A stretch of 64,000 bases of DNA from Paenirhodobacter ferrireducens (lineage in GTDB: Bacteria; Pseudomonadota; Alphaproteobacteria; Rhodobacterales; Rhodobacteraceae). Position numbers and translations under genes: made by a program. Below, one piece after another: positions 1-9,084 of the stretch. The DNA lies in the NCBI RefSeq assembly GCF_004022265.1, contig NZ_SAVB01000001.1, forward strand, positions 1-64,000, written 5' to 3'. A model generated the notes under the pieces. The model saw nothing but the letters and a program-made list of their open reading frames with translations, was not told where the DNA came from and searched no databases. Each line of letters opens with the position of its first letter. Position 1 is the stretch's first letter.

Positions 1-50
1 TGAAACACATTCTTCGCCAGATCGAGCCCGACCGTGATAATCTCCGACAT
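1..50 (-). CDS. IS110-family transposase, N-terminal end (cut by window edge)
   Basis: Reading leftwards from the ATG at 50, the first 16 residues are MSEIITVGLDLAKNVF, the conserved start of IS110-type DEDD transposases; the D in GLDLAKN is the first catalytic Asp of that family. An AAAGGAG ribosome-binding site lies about 8 bases before the ATG. The rest of the gene is outside the window, so its integrity cannot be judged. IS110 elements usually leave no terminal repeats, and none are visible here. Confidence 0.75.
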   Translation of the reverse strand, partial: MSEIITVGLDLAKNVF

Positions 51-129
51 GACCGCTCTCCTTTGTGGATCCTCGCAAACCCACCTTGGCACACAGATGC
101 CGTCGGGGGGCGGTTACAGCATCAAGGTC

Positions 130-435
130 GTGCTGCATGCAACGCTTACAAAGAAGAGCCGATTCAGCGAAGAGCAGATCATTGGCGTCCTGAAGGAACA
201 CCAGGCAGGGCTTGGGGCGAAGGAGCTGTGCCGCAAGCACGGGATCAGCGACGGGACGTTCTATAATTGGCGGTCGAAGTATGGCGGCATGGAAGTGTCG
301 GACGCCCGGCGACTGAAGGCGCTGGAGGCTGAGAACGCCAAGCTCAAGAAGATGCTGGCCGAGCAAATGCTCGATGTAGCCACGCTGAAGGAGATGCTGG
401 GAATGGGAGCAGGCGAACGCCATGCGTTCGAGTGA
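130..435 (+). CDS. IS3-family transposase OrfA (IS407-like)
   Basis: The product contains KKSRFSEEQIIGVLKEHQAG and AKELCRKHGISDGTFYNWRS, the helix-turn-helix region of IS3/IS407 OrfA proteins, then a leucine-zipper-like segment (ALEAENAKLKKMLAEQ). OrfA binds the inverted repeats and is joined to OrfB by programmed -1 frameshifting in this family. The expected ATG before KKSRF is replaced by ACA, so the start is uncertain; the GTG at 130 is the best available. The C-terminus (GMGAGERHAFE) also looks altered. It overlaps the broken OrfB by 4 bases. Confidence 0.7.
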   Translation: MLHATLTKKSRFSEEQIIGVLKEHQAGLGAKELCRKHGISDGTFYNWRSKYGGMEVSDARRLKALEAENAKLKKMLAEQMLDVATLKEMLGMGAGERHAFE

Positions 436-1299
436 GCCTGCGGACGCTTCTGAAGCCCAGTTCGAGGAGACGTGCCGTGGACTGGGCTATAAAAGAGAAG
501 AGCTATTCCCAAAGGCGGGCTTGTGCCCTGGCCGGGCCCGATCCGCGTGTGTATCGGCGCGAGCCGAAGATGGGCGAGGACAAGGCGCTGCGAGCTCGGT
601 TGCTCAAGCTGTCCAGTGAGCGCCGAAGGTTCGGCTGTCGACGCCTGCACATCTTGCTGCAGCGCGAGGGCTGGGCCGTGAACTGGAAGAAGCTCTACCG
701 GATCTACCGGGAAGAGGGGCTGACCGTGCGCAAGCGAGGCGGCTGCAAACGGGCGCTCGGGACACGGGCGCCGATGGCGATCCCGCAGGGGCCGAACCAG
801 CGCTGGTCGCTCGACTTTGTGTCCGACACGCTCTCCGAGGGGCGCCGGTTCCGCATCCTGAACGTGATCGACGACTTCAGCCGGGAATGCTTGGCCTCGG
901 TGGTCGACACCTCGCTGTCGGGCCACCGTGTTGCCCGAGAGTTGGACCGGATCGCCGAGATGCGGGGGATCCCTGCATGGTGGTCTCCGACAACGGCACT
1001 GAGCTCACCTCGAACGCGATCCTGAAGTGGCGAGAGGAGCGCCAGGTCGAGTGGCACTACATCGCGCCGGGCAAACCCATGCGAGACACGGCTTCGTGGA
1101 GAGCTTCAACGGCCGCCTGAGGGACGAGTGCCTCAACGAACACCTGTTTGCCAACCTACGCCACGCAAGGGCTCTGATCACTGCCTGGCGGGACGACTAC
1201 AACCATCATCGCCCACACTCGAGCCTCGACGGGCTCACCCCGTGGGAGTATCACCAACGGTCAAGAGAAGACCAAAACCTGAACAGAGCGAACTCATAA
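432..1299 (+). pseudogene. IS3-family transposase OrfB (DDE), broken by two frameshifts
   Basis: Three reading frames together make one IS407-type OrfB. The first (432 to about 970) covers LKPSSRRRAVDWAIKEKSYS through the first catalytic Asp in QRWSLDFVSD. The second (about 970 to 1085) has the second Asp in VVSDNGTELTSNAI. The third (about 1085 to 1299) has GFVESFNGRLRDECLNEH with the catalytic Glu, then HRPHSSLDGLTP. Single-base lesions near 970 and 1085 separate them. All DDE residues survive as sequence, but no continuous protein can be made. Confidence 0.85.
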
Positions 1300-1386
1300 A
1301 CGCGGACTCTCAGGGGGGCAGGTCACCTGGATTGGCAAGTGATGAGGAGGCGAGTTGCCACTGGTTCGAGGCCGATCCCGAACGCT

Positions 1387-1566
1387 ATGGTCGAGAAGAA
1401 CCAGCCCAGCCTGTCGGTCGGCGTGCAGTGCCGTCTGCTGGCGATCTCACGGTCGTCGTTCTACGACACCCCTCAGGGCGAGACGGAAATGAACCTCGAC
1501 CTCATGTTGCTGATCGACAAGCAGTTCCCGGACTCGCCGTTCTGTGGCGTCCGGCAGATGACCTAA
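1387..1566 (+). pseudogene. N-terminal remnant of a second IS3-type OrfB
   Basis: The fragment starts MVEKNQPSLSVGVQCRLLA, followed by ISRSSFYDTPQGETEMN and CGVRQMT and then a stop. This is the start of a different IS3 OrfB group from the one at 432-1299. The homologous proteins continue for about 200 more residues, so this is a truncated remnant whose break lies exactly where the unrelated small ORF at 1569-1748 begins. It marks a junction between two mobile-element debris blocks. Confidence 0.6.
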
Positions 1567-1568
1567 CG

Positions 1569-1748
1569 TCACTTTCTCTTCCTGATGTGCAGGAAGTGAA
1601 CCCCGAGGCCGAAGACCATCCAGAACAGCGCCGCCCCATAGCTCTGTGCGATGGTATCCGCTGGAAGCTGCACTCCGTACACCAGAGGCACGACCATTGC
1701 CATGATGCCGAGCAGCGCCCCAAGATAGAACAGGAACGTGCCCATCAT
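1569..1748 (-). CDS. small two-helix membrane protein (59 aa), unknown function
   Basis: This 59-residue ORF runs MMGTFLFYLGALLGIMAMVV...AALFWMVFGLGVHFLHIRKRK. It has two hydrophobic segments (about residues 4-26 and 37-53) and a positively charged tail, predicting a small inner-membrane protein with a cytoplasmic C-terminus. Its ATG overlaps the TGA of the upstream 102-aa ORF (ATGA), so the two are probably translationally coupled. I do not recognise the family; holin-like or plasmid/phage accessory proteins have this look, but that is inference. Confidence 0.5.
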   Translation of the reverse strand: MMGTFLFYLGALLGIMAMVVPLVYGVQLPADTIAQSYGAALFWMVFGLGVHFLHIRKRK

Positions 1749-2053
1749 TCACCATCCCCGCAACGGATCTCGAACCAGACGTCGGCGAATTGACGGTCTT
1801 CGCTGCGGGTGTTGAGCCGACAGCCCGCGCCCACAACAGCCTCATAGACACCAGCCACATTGAATTCGGCTGAGGAACCTCTGACGGTGACCTGTTTTCC
1901 CGGAACGCGGGTGCTCTTTTTGCCGAGGCGCGCCTCTTGCCCGATGATCGCGCTCAGCTCCGCCAGAACGGCGGGCGCCCGGAGCGCCGGATCAGGGGCG
2001 TTCGCTTCCCCGGCTGTGATCAGATCGGTAAAGTCCCCGATTTTATCGGTCAT
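1745..2053 (-). CDS. hypothetical protein, 102 aa
   Basis: The start MTDKIGDFTDLITAGEANAP is preceded by a good AGGAGAG ribosome-binding site 7 bases upstream. The protein continues with PAVLAELSAIIGQEARLGKK and ends FADVWFEIRCGDGE. It is soluble and unrecognised. The same frame stays open upstream through the ASCH-like fragment (2110-2275), but the ribosome-binding site favours an independent start here. It is coupled to the small membrane protein downstream. The context (IS debris, short overlapping ORFs) suggests plasmid or phage origin. Confidence 0.5.
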   Translation of the reverse strand: MTDKIGDFTDLITAGEANAPDPALRAPAVLAELSAIIGQEARLGKKSTRVPGKQVTVRGSSAEFNVAGVYEAVVGAGCRLNTRSEDRQFADVWFEIRCGDGE

Positions 2054-2109
2054 CGTCGTTCTCTCCTGAGGTCGCGGGCCGGCACCGGTCGTGCTCGTCC
2101 GCGTGGCAC

Positions 2110-2275
2110 GGGTTTTTCCAGCCTTCTGCCGGCCCCGTTCCCGGCGCATCAGCGCATCGATCATCGCGGCATGGACGCAGACCGGCCCTCGGAAGCTGGC
2201 GCTCCGGTTGCGGTTTTCCTCGCCTTTTCCGGCATGGAAGACGGCCCATGCCCACGGCTGGCGGATCGACTGCAC
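2110..2275 (-). pseudogene. ASCH-domain protein fragment
   Basis: The residues VQSIRQPWAWAVFHAGKGEE, then NRNRSASFRGPVCVHA, match the start of ASCH domains (an RNA-binding, PUA-like fold; the QPWAW motif is typical). After about 55 residues the match fades and the frame runs into the next gene. An ATG at 2309 that overlaps the stop of the preceding fragment is in a different frame, so a frameshift near 2280 probably separated the start from the domain. Function in mobile elements is unknown. Confidence 0.5.
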
Positions 2276-2305
2276 CCTGACTGGGGAGGTCCGGATATGA
2301 ACGGA

Positions 2306-2533
2306 TCATGCCGCGCTTCCGATCTCCGCCAAGCGTTCGGTGTCAATGTCATCGCGCCACTTCGCGGTGCGCCAGCCCTGCTTGTAGAGGTCATCGGGCG
2401 CGTCGACCTCACCCTGCGGTGGTATGTGGTGCGGGTTTTCATACTGCTTTCCAATTCGTAAATCGGCCTGACTTTGCGGAAACGGACGGAGAAGAGGGAA
2501 GAGCCCCGAGTTTCGCGGAGGTCTTCCTTGCCC
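2306..2533 (-). pseudogene. C-terminal fragment of an unknown protein
   Basis: An open frame without any usable start codon encodes a tail containing GKQYENPHHIPPQGEVDAPD and YKQGWRTAKWRDDIDTERLA before its TGA. The composition is convincingly protein-like and the TGA overlaps an ATG (ATGA at 2306-2309), as in compact operons. The 5' part is missing, with an in-frame stop just upstream of 2533. I do not recognise the family. Together with the two downstream ORFs it looks like the relic of a small plasmid or phage operon. Confidence 0.35.
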
Positions 2534-3284
2534 TTATGAGGCAAGGGGGCGATGACGGCCTTGCGCTCTGGCTGCGGCGCGCGCCATTGGGTGTTCTTCT
2601 CCGGCCAGATCAGCAGTGCCCCACGGTTTCGCTGCGGTATCGCAGGATTTCCGGATCGCGGTGGGGCCGGGCTCATCCTGGCCTCTCCCGTGCATGGCTC
2701 CGGACGGTGAGACGTGCCGGGAAAACCGTCGCCCCAACGCCGAGACGATGCGCGTAGAGCTGTGATAGTGCATTGGAAAACAAGGAGTCAACGATTGTTG
2801 ACATTTGACATTGCTGCTGTATCTTTCTCGGTGTTGCGACGGACGTGATGGAGCGCAGATCTCCGTCAGAGGGCGCGATCACGCCCGTCGCGGCGGCCTC
2901 CCCCGAGGCAAGCATCCCCCCTGCCGATCCGGTCTCCATGCCGGGTCGGCCTTTTGACGGGGGCCCGCTGCGATCACGGCCGGCATGGTCTTGTCATCCT
3001 TGGGGGCGCCGGGCCCCATGTTGCCAGCCGGTTGGCGTCGTGGTGCACCGACGGCACCGTGGCCGACGATCAGGCGCGGGGCATTTCTCAAAGGGGGCGG
3101 GGATCAAGGACACCGTCTGTGCGATCCGGCCCCGCCGTCCGTTCGGGGCCGCAGGCATACGGGGGCCGGGCAGTCCCTGCCGGCCGCGGCGGTGCGGGCG
3201 TCACGCGCATGTCGGCGTGGCAGGGCTTGGGCGTCGGGTGCGCCTCGCCGCAGGCAGACTGCACGGGGATGAGGGGTCTGCACC
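2534..3284. other. stretch without a convincing gene
   Basis: No frame in this 750-base stretch has good start signals plus a recognisable product. On the minus strand around 2570-2650 a short run reading RGALLIWPEKNTQWRAP vaguely resembles the start of IS5-type transposases, too little to call. The only clear signal is the palindrome at 2787-2802, with promoter-like elements on both sides. The right part lies downstream of the efflux operon end at 3285 and may be its 3' flank. Confidence 0.4.
2787..2802. promoter_or_regulatory. palindromic operator GTCAAC-N4-GTTGAC (second copy)
   Basis: GTCAACGATTGTTGAC has 6-base inverted arms and a 4-base spacer, exactly the architecture found at 8246-8261 in front of the TetR-type regulator and the efflux operon. 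Its right arm forms part of a plus-strand -35 (TTGACA 2798-2803) with TATCTT at 2820-2825, 16-base spacing. Its left arm gives a minus-strand TTGACT with TATCAC 18 bases on. A repressor bound here would cover either -35. No obvious target gene follows on either side. Confidence 0.55.
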
Positions 3285-4397
3285 TCATTGCAGGAATTTC
3301 CGGAACCGCCCGAGTGCCAGCCAGAACAGCACCGCGCCGATCGCCGCGAGCGCGGCGAACTGCGGCCAGACTACCGCAAACCCGGCGCCGCGGAACAGGA
3401 TTGACTGCGACAACATGATGAAATGCGTCGTCGGCGCCAGAAGCATGATGTTCTGGATCAGCTCAGGCATGCTTTCGCGCGGCGTCAGACCGCCCGACAG
3501 CACCTGCAGCGGCAGCATGACCAGCATCATCAGCAGGCCGAACTGCGGCATCGAGCCCGCGGCGGTGGCGAGGAAGATGCCGAGCGCCGTCATCGCGAAG
3601 AGCATCAGCACCGCCCCCGCCATGAACAGCCCGACCGAACCGAGGATCGGCACCGCCAGCAGCCCCTGCACCACGAAGGCAATCGCCAGACCGGAGGCGA
3701 TCAGCACCACAAGCCCCATCGACCAGACCTTGGAGAGCATGATCTCTCCGGCGGTGATCGGCATCACCAGCAGATGCTCGATCGTGCCATGTTCCTTCTC
3801 GCGGATCAGCGCGGCGCCGGTGAGCACGATCGACAGCATCATGATCGCCTGCACGACGTTGTTGATCGCGCCGAACCAGACCGGATCGAGGTTCTGGTTA
3901 TAGCGCGCCCGCAGCGTCAGGCCGACCTGCAGGCTGCCGGCCGCGCGGTAACGCGCGACATATTCGGAAATCTCGCTGGTCACGATCTGCTGGATGTAGC
4001 TGTTGCCGGTGAAGGCCTGGCTCATCCGTGTGGCATCGACGTTGAGCTGGATCGCGGGGACCTTGCCCGCCAGAACGTCGCGTTCGAAATCGGGCGGGAT
4101 GTCAAGCGCGAAGGTATCGAGCCCGGCATCCATCCGGCGGTCCATCTCCGAGGTGGTGATCCGGTTCGGGGGCACGAAATAGGGGGGGTAGAAGGCGTCG
4201 AAGATCCGTCCCGAGAGATGCGAACGGTCCTCGTCCACGATCGAGATCGCCGCGCTCGACAACGCATCCGGCATCGCCTTCGAGGAGGAATAGATCGACA
4301 GCGAGAAGGAATAGACGATCAGCACCAGCATGACCGGATCGCGGAGCAGGCCGCGCAACTCCTTCACCCCAAGCTGCCAGACATTGCGCAGGTCCAT
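3285..4397 (-). CDS. ABC-2 type transporter permease (YhhJ-like)
   Basis: This 370-residue membrane subunit has one N-terminal membrane segment (about 20-38), a large extracytoplasmic domain (about 40-170: ISIVDEDRSHLSGRIFDAFY...), and five hydrophobic segments towards the C-terminus (RYNQNLDPVWFGAINNVVQA onward), the ABC-2 exporter layout. EKEHGTIEHLLVMPITAGEI is a hallmark of this family. It is the last gene of a HlyD-RbbA-YhhJ operon and begins directly after the stop of the rbbA-like gene. With it, it probably forms an inner-membrane pump for a still unknown substrate. Length fits E. coli YhhJ (about 375). Confidence 0.88.
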   Translation of the reverse strand: MDLRNVWQLGVKELRGLLRDPVMLVLIVYSFSLSIYSSSKAMPDALSSAAISIVDEDRSHLSGRIFDAFYPPYFVPPNRITTSEMDRRMDAGLDTFALDIPPDFERDVLAGKVPAIQLNVDATRMSQAFTGNSYIQQIVTSEISEYVARYRAAGSLQVGLTLRARYNQNLDPVWFGAINNVVQAIMMLSIVLTGAALIREKEHGTIEHLLVMPITAGEIMLSKVWSMGLVVLIASGLAIAFVVQGLLAVPILGSVGLFMAGAVLMLFAMTALGIFLATAAGSMPQFGLLMMLVMLPLQVLSGGLTPRESMPELIQNIMLLAPTTHFIMLSQSILFRGAGFAVVWPQFAALAAIGAVLFWLALGRFRKFLQ

Positions 4398-7112
4398 TCA
4401 CCGCTCCTGTTTGCGCAGGAAGGTGGCGGCAAGGCCGATCAACACCGGCACAGCGACGGTGAGCATCAGCAACGCCTGGGTCAGATCTCCGATGCCCAAC
4501 CCCTTGGAGAAGGTGCCCCGCGCGGCGACGATGAACCAGGTCGTCGGATAGAGTTCGCCGATCATCCGCCCGGCGCCACTCAGTGCCGAGACCGGGTCTA
4601 TCAGGCCCGAATATTGCGCGCCGGGAATGATGGTGAAGAGCGCGGTGGCGAACAGAGCCGCCACCTGGCTCGAGATGAACACCGAAACCAACAGGCCGAT
4701 CGCCGTGGTGCTCAGCACGTACAGGAAGGCCGCCAGCGTCAGTGACGGCAGGCTGCCGCGGAATGGCACGCCGAACAATATTACTGACATCGCCATCAGC
4801 AGAGCGAAATTCAGCATCCCCAGAAAGACATAGGGAAGCTGTTTGCCCAGCAGGAATTCGAGCTGCGTCACCGGTGTGACATAGAAATTGGTGATCGAGC
4901 CGAGTTCCTTTTCGCGCGCGACGCTCAGCGTCGTCAGCATCGCCGGGATGATCAGCAGCAGCAGCGGCATCACCGCGGGGACGATGGCGACGATGCTCTT
5001 GATGTCGGGATTGTAGCGATAGCGGGTGACCAGTTCGAAATTGCCCTGCACCGCCGCGTCGCCGTAAAGCGCGCGCGCCTGGCGGGTCAGCCATGCCGCG
5101 TGGATGCCCTGCACATAGCCTACCACGGTATTGGCTCGCGTCGGGTTGGCGCCGTCGATCCAGGCCCCAACCTCGACGTCGCGCCCGCGCGCAATGTTCT
5201 CGGCGAAATGTGGCGGGATCTCGATCGCCAGACTGAGCTCGCCACTGCGCATGCGTGCATCCATTTCGTCGTAATTGCTGAGCGGTGGCTGTTCGGCGAA
5301 ATAGCGCGAACCGGAGATGTCGAGGATGTAATCGCGGCTGGTGTTGGTCTGGTCACGGTCGAGGACGGCGAAATTGAGGTTCTCGATATCCATGTTGATG
5401 CCGTAGCCGATGACGAACATCAGCAGGACCGAGCCGAGCAGCGCCATCGTCAGCCGGATCGGGTCGCGCCGAAGCTGCAACGATTCCAGTCGCGAATAGC
5501 TGAGCAGGCGGCGCAGGCTGAAGCTGCGCACGGAGGGAAGCGACGTCGTTTCGGGGGCGGCGACGGGCGCGGGGGCCGCCGCGCTTTCCCCCATCGCCTC
5601 TACGAGATAGGTGATGAAGGCCTCCTCCAGCGTCGTCGCCCCTCTTGAGGCGGTGATCGCCTGCGCCGTATCGCTCACCAGCACACGCCCGGCGTGCATC
5701 AGCGAGATCCGGTCGCACAGCGCCGCCTCGTTCATGAAATGGGTCGAGATGAAGATCGTCACGCCGTCCTGCCGCGACAGCGAGCCGAGGATCTGCCAAA
5801 AGCTGTCGCGCGCAACCGGATCGACGCCCGAGGTGGGTTCGTCGAGGATCAGGATTTCGGGGCCGTGGATCATCGCCACCGCAAGCGAAAGCCGCTGGCG
5901 GATGCCAAGCGGCAGTGCCCCGGGCAAGGTATCGGCCTCTTCTGCAAGTCCGAAACGCGCGATCATCTCTTCGACCCGCGCCGGGATGCGGTCCGGGTCG
6001 AGCTTGAACAGCCGGGCGTGGAGGTCGAGGTTCTGGCGGCAGGTCAGTTCGCCATAGAGCGAAAAGGCCTGGCTCATGAAGCCCACGCGGCGGCGCACGG
6101 CCATGTCGGTCGGATCGACCTCCTGGCCGAACAGTCTGGCGCGCCCTTCCGTCGGTTGCAGAAGGCCGGTGAGCATCTTCATCGTGGTGGTCTTGCCGCA
6201 GCCGTTCGAGCCGAGAAAGCCGAAGATCTCGCCTTTTTCGATACGGAAGCTGACGTCGTCGACCGCAGTGAAGGTGCCGAACCGCATGGTCAGGTGTTCG
6301 GCCTCGATCGCCACCTCACCGCTCGCCGCGCGCGGCGGGATGACGACGCGGCTGTGGCCGGCCTTCGCCTCCTCGGGCAGCAGCGCGATGAAGGCGTCAT
6401 CGAGGGTGGTCGCGCCGGTGCGCTGCAACAGCTCGGCCGTGGTGCCGGTCGCCAGCACCGCGCCCGCGTTCATCGCCACCAGCCAGTCGAAATCTGCCGC
6501 TTCTTCCATGTAGGCGGTGGCGACGATCACGCTCATCGTCGGGCGGGAGGCCCGGATGGTGTCGATCAGGTCCCAGAACTGGCGTCGCGACAGCGGATCG
6601 ACGCCGGTCGTCGGCTCGTCGAGGATCAGCAGATCGGGGTCGTGGATCAGCGCGCAGCACAGGCCGAGCTTCTGCTTCATCCCGCCCGAAAGTTTCGCCG
6701 CCGGCCGGTCGCGGAAAGCCGACATGCCGGTGGCTGCCAGCAGGCCGGAGATCCGCTGCTCGCGTTCCGCGGCGTCCTGACCGAACAGGCGGCCGAAGAA
6801 ATCGAGGTTCTCCTGCACCGACAGCGTCGGATAGAGGTTCCTCCCGAGGCCCTGCGGCATATAGGCGGTGCGCGGGCAGATCCGGCCGCGGTGGCCCTTG
6901 TCGGCCATGTCGCCGCCCAGAACGCTCACGCTCCCCTGCTGGATTTGCCGCGCACCGGCAAGCAGCGACAGCAGGCTCGACTTGCCGACCCCGTCGGGAC
7001 CGATCAGCCCGACCATCCGGCCGGCGGGAATGTCGAGTGTCACGCCGTCGAGCGCCGTCACCGCGCCGTAGCGCAGTGTCAGCCCCGCGACCGAGGCGAC
7101 CGGGGCGCTCAT
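4398..7112 (-). CDS. rbbA: RbbA-like ABC transporter: two ATPase domains fused to a permease
   Basis: The 904-residue protein begins with an ABC ATPase: Walker [10 protein letters not shown] at about 39-47, signature LSGGMKQK, and Walker [15 protein letters not shown] second ATPase follows, with [10 protein letters not shown], a degenerate signature LPLGIRQR, and [13 protein letters not shown]. The C-terminal third (about 535-904) is an ABC-2 permease with an outer loop and [20 protein letters not shown]. This is the architecture of E. coli RbbA/YhiH (911 aa), reported as ribosome-associated but encoded next to HlyD and YhhJ pump genes as here. It overlaps the HlyD gene by 4 bases (ATGA-type coupling). 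A pump role is inferred from context. Confidence 0.9.
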   Translation of the reverse strand: MSAPVASVAGLTLRYGAVTALDGVTLDIPAGRMVGLIGPDGVGKSSLLSLLAGARQIQQGSVSVLGGDMADKGHRGRICPRTAYMPQGLGRNLYPTLSVQENLDFFGRLFGQDAAEREQRISGLLAATGMSAFRDRPAAKLSGGMKQKLGLCCALIHDPDLLILDEPTTGVDPLSRRQFWDLIDTIRASRPTMSVIVATAYMEEAADFDWLVAMNAGAVLATGTTAELLQRTGATTLDDAFIALLPEEAKAGHSRVVIPPRAASGEVAIEAEHLTMRFGTFTAVDDVSFRIEKGEIFGFLGSNGCGKTTTMKMLTGLLQPTEGRARLFGQEVDPTDMAVRRRVGFMSQAFSLYGELTCRQNLDLHARLFKLDPDRIPARVEEMIARFGLAEEADTLPGALPLGIRQRLSLAVAMIHGPEILILDEPTSGVDPVARDSFWQILGSLSRQDGVTIFISTHFMNEAALCDRISLMHAGRVLVSDTAQAITASRGATTLEEAFITYLVEAMGESAAAPAPVAAPETTSLPSVRSFSLRRLLSYSRLESLQLRRDPIRLTMALLGSVLLMFVIGYGINMDIENLNFAVLDRDQTNTSRDYILDISGSRYFAEQPPLSNYDEMDARMRSGELSLAIEIPPHFAENIARGRDVEVGAWIDGANPTRANTVVGYVQGIHAAWLTRQARALYGDAAVQGNFELVTRYRYNPDIKSIVAIVPAVMPLLLLIIPAMLTTLSVAREKELGSITNFYVTPVTQLEFLLGKQLPYVFLGMLNFALLMAMSVILFGVPFRGSLPSLTLAAFLYVLSTTAIGLLVSVFISSQVAALFATALFTIIPGAQYSGLIDPVSALSGAGRMIGELYPTTWFIVAARGTFSKGLGIGDLTQALLMLTVAVPVLIGLAATFLRKQER

Positions 7113-8179
7113 TTCACCACATTCGCAAGCGAGGCGGGCCAGTCCACCGACGGGTCAAGCCGGACATAGGCCATGCCTGGCAGGCCGGTCTTCACATAGT
7201 CGATGTATTCGCGCAGCAGCGCCGGGTCGATCCGGGCGCGGACCCGGAACATCAGCTTCTCGCGCTCCTCGGCGGTCTCGACCGTCTTCGGTGTGAACTG
7301 CGCCACATCGGCGACGTAGGACACCGTCGCGGGCAGGACGTAACCGGGCGCGGCATCCATCACCAGCCGCACCTCGGATCCTGCGCGCACCTTGCCCGCC
7401 TGCGAGGTCGGCAGGAAGAAGGTCATGTAGACATCGCTCAGATCGACGAGGTTGAGTACCCGCCCTCCGGCGGAGACCACCTCGCCCTCCTGCGCCACCA
7501 GATATTGCACGCGCCCGTCGCGCGGCGATTCCAGGGTGGCATCATCGAGTGAGGAGGTCACGGAATCGATCGTCGCCTGCGACGCATCGACCGCTGCCTC
7601 GGCGTCGACCACCTGCGCCTTCGCCGACCCGACCCCGGCCTCGGCGGCGGCCACTGAAGCCTGCGCCGAGGCGAGGCCGGCGCGCGCCTGACGTTCGCTG
7701 GCACGGTCGTCGTCCAGCGTCTGCTGCGACAGGGTGCTGTTCTTGACCAGCTGCTCCGAGCGGTTCAGCCGCAGCACTGCGGCATCCAGCACCGCCTGTG
7801 CCTGGTCGACCTGCGCGATTGCCGCGCGCAGCTGTGCCTCGGCCTGAGCGACCAGTGCCGTTGCCGTGTCCACGCCGATCCGGGCCCGGCGCAGCTGCGC
7901 CTCGGCCTGCCGCTTCTGTGCCAGAAGCTGGACCACATCCATCTGCACCAGCACGTCGTCGCGGTGCACGAAATCGCCCTCGCGCACCTTGATCGCGGCG
8001 ATCTTGCCGCTGGAGAGCGCGGCGATGTCGACCTCGGTCGCCTCGATCCGGCCGTTGCCAGAGGCGATCCCGGCGGGCAGGGGGGGCGTTTTTAAAGTTT
8101 GCCAGCCATACCAGCCCGCCCCGCAGACGGCGACAGCCAGCGCCGTCCAGATCCATTTCCTGTCGAGCTTCATCATCAT
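7109..8179 (-). CDS. HlyD-family membrane fusion protein (YhiI-like)
   Basis: The start chosen is the first of three adjacent ATGs ([20 protein letters not shown]), giving 356 residues with an N-terminal signal anchor. A lipoyl-like half ([20 protein letters not shown]), a long Ala/Gln-rich coiled coil (about 90-215) and the second half ([20 protein letters not shown]) follow, the periplasmic adaptor layout. It would link the ABC pump to an outer-membrane channel, which is not encoded nearby. It is the first gene of the operon; a -35/-10 pair overlapping the TetR operator lies 45-72 bases upstream. The longer frame back to 8374 would overlap the divergent regulator and is unlikely. Confidence 0.88.
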   Translation of the reverse strand: MMMKLDRKWIWTALAVAVCGAGWYGWQTLKTPPLPAGIASGNGRIEATEVDIAALSSGKIAAIKVREGDFVHRDDVLVQMDVVQLLAQKRQAEAQLRRARIGVDTATALVAQAEAQLRAAIAQVDQAQAVLDAAVLRLNRSEQLVKNSTLSQQTLDDDRASERQARAGLASAQASVAAAEAGVGSAKAQVVDAEAAVDASQATIDSVTSSLDDATLESPRDGRVQYLVAQEGEVVSAGGRVLNLVDLSDVYMTFFLPTSQAGKVRAGSEVRLVMDAAPGYVLPATVSYVADVAQFTPKTVETAEEREKLMFRVRARIDPALLREYIDYVKTGLPGMAYVRLDPSVDWPASLANVVK

Positions 8180-8222
8180 GCGCAACTCTGTTAATGCGGT
8201 GGCTGAAAAATCCACAGCTGGG

Positions 8223-8250
8223 ACCATAAGGGCGCGGCGGTCCTTGTCAA
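8223..8250 (-). promoter_or_regulatory. promoter of the efflux operon
   Basis: On the minus strand TTGACA (8250-8245) and TATGGT (8228-8223) are separated by 16 bases, a sigma70-type promoter driving the HlyD-RbbA-YhhJ operon. The -35 lies inside the left arm of the operator palindrome, so a bound repressor would block polymerase. Confidence 0.55.
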
Positions 8251-8261
8251 CTGATGTTGAC
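8246..8261. promoter_or_regulatory. operator GTCAAC-N4-GTTGAC between efflux operon and TetR regulator
   Basis: GTCAACTGATGTTGAC is a 6+4+6 palindrome in the divergent intergenic region, overlapping the -35 of the efflux promoter. It ends 28 bases before the regulator start. The position is what is expected for an autoregulating TetR-type repressor. An identical-arm copy sits at 2787-2802. Confidence 0.65.
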
Positions 8262-8289
8262 TGGCGGGATCGTGAAAAGGAGAGGACAG

Positions 8290-8853
8290 ATGGAGATGAA
8301 ACCGGGGCATGACGAACGTCCCGCGCGGCAGCGAATCCTCGACGTGGCGATCTCGCGGTTTTCGTGCCAGACATTCTCCGAGGTCAGCCTGCGCGACATC
8401 GCCCGGGACGCGCAGGTGGACGTCGCCTATGTGCACCGCGCCTTCGGTTCCAAGGTCGGTCTGTTCCGCCAGGCGCTGGAAGCGGGGTTCGACTTCGATG
8501 CGGTCTTCGCGGAGCCGGTCACGCGGGAAGGCGTGATCCGCCGCCTGTGCGAGCAGATGACGGCAAGAAACCCGCGCACCAACGGCGAGGCCGGGCCCAT
8601 TGACCTGGTCCTGCGCTCCTGCACCAATGCCGAGACCCGCGACATCCTGCGCGAGCTCAGCATCGCCCGGTTCCACGAACCGATGATCGCCAAGTTCGGG
8701 GGGGAGATGACGATGCGGGTGATGCTTGCGATCAGCCTGCTGTTCGGCACGGTGACGCAGCGCAATGCGCTCGGGATCGAGCCGCTCGCCTCGACCCCTG
8801 ATGAGGAACTGCGCGCGGCGGTTTACGACGCGATGATGCGGCTTTTGGCCTGA
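8290..8853 (+). CDS. TetR-family transcriptional regulator of the efflux operon
   Basis: This 187-residue protein has a TetR-type N-terminal helix-turn-helix (RQRILDVAISRFSCQTFSEV, then SLRDIARDAQVDVAYVHRAF). The C-terminal ligand domain is all-helical with no recognisable effector signature. The ATG at 8290 is preceded by AAAAGGAGAGG, much better than the upstream GTG/TTG options that would run into the operator. It is divergent from the HlyD-RbbA-YhhJ operon, and the palindrome at 8246-8261 lies between them, so it is very likely the local repressor. The DNA-binding helix VDVAYVHRAFGSK is unusual in having VAYVHRAF where most TetR proteins have TxYxHF. Confidence 0.88.
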   Translation: MEMKPGHDERPARQRILDVAISRFSCQTFSEVSLRDIARDAQVDVAYVHRAFGSKVGLFRQALEAGFDFDAVFAEPVTREGVIRRLCEQMTARNPRTNGEAGPIDLVLRSCTNAETRDILRELSIARFHEPMIAKFGGEMTMRVMLAISLLFGTVTQRNALGIEPLASTPDEELRAAVYDAMMRLLA

Positions 8854-8859
8854 GTGCCG

Positions 8860-9084
8860 GGCGGCGGTGAGGAGCGCCGGGCTGGTCGGGGTCCCGCCCA
8901 GGAACCGCGACAGCAGCAGATCGGCCCCGAAACCCATCCGGTTGCGGAGGTGGTGGAACAACGCGCGCCGCAAGAGACTGGCAAGCGGCAGAAGCTGTGC
9001 CGCGTTGAACATCTTGCGGGCAATCACCGCCCGGGCTGCGGAATCGAAGGTCCGGCCCGTCAGGATGAGAACGGGTCGTCTCAT
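8860..9084 (-). pseudogene. unknown gene, 5' fragment
   Basis: The frame starts MRRPVLILTGRTFDSAARAV at an ATG overlapping the stop of the upstream fragment (ATGA), and is protein-like for about 75 residues (FNAAQLLPLASLLRRALFHH). It then continues antisense through the whole TetR gene with no sensible composition. I read it as the 5' part of a gene whose 3' end was replaced. The family is not recognised. Confidence 0.35.

Noticed and set aside
2570-2650. Possible IS5-type transposase start on the minus strand (RGALLIWPEKNTQWRAP)
   Set aside because: Only about 15 residues resemble the family, with no continuation in any frame.
2845-3903. 352-residue plus-strand frame
   Set aside because: Composition is Arg/Pro/Ser rich without motifs, and it runs antisense into the real YhhJ-like permease.
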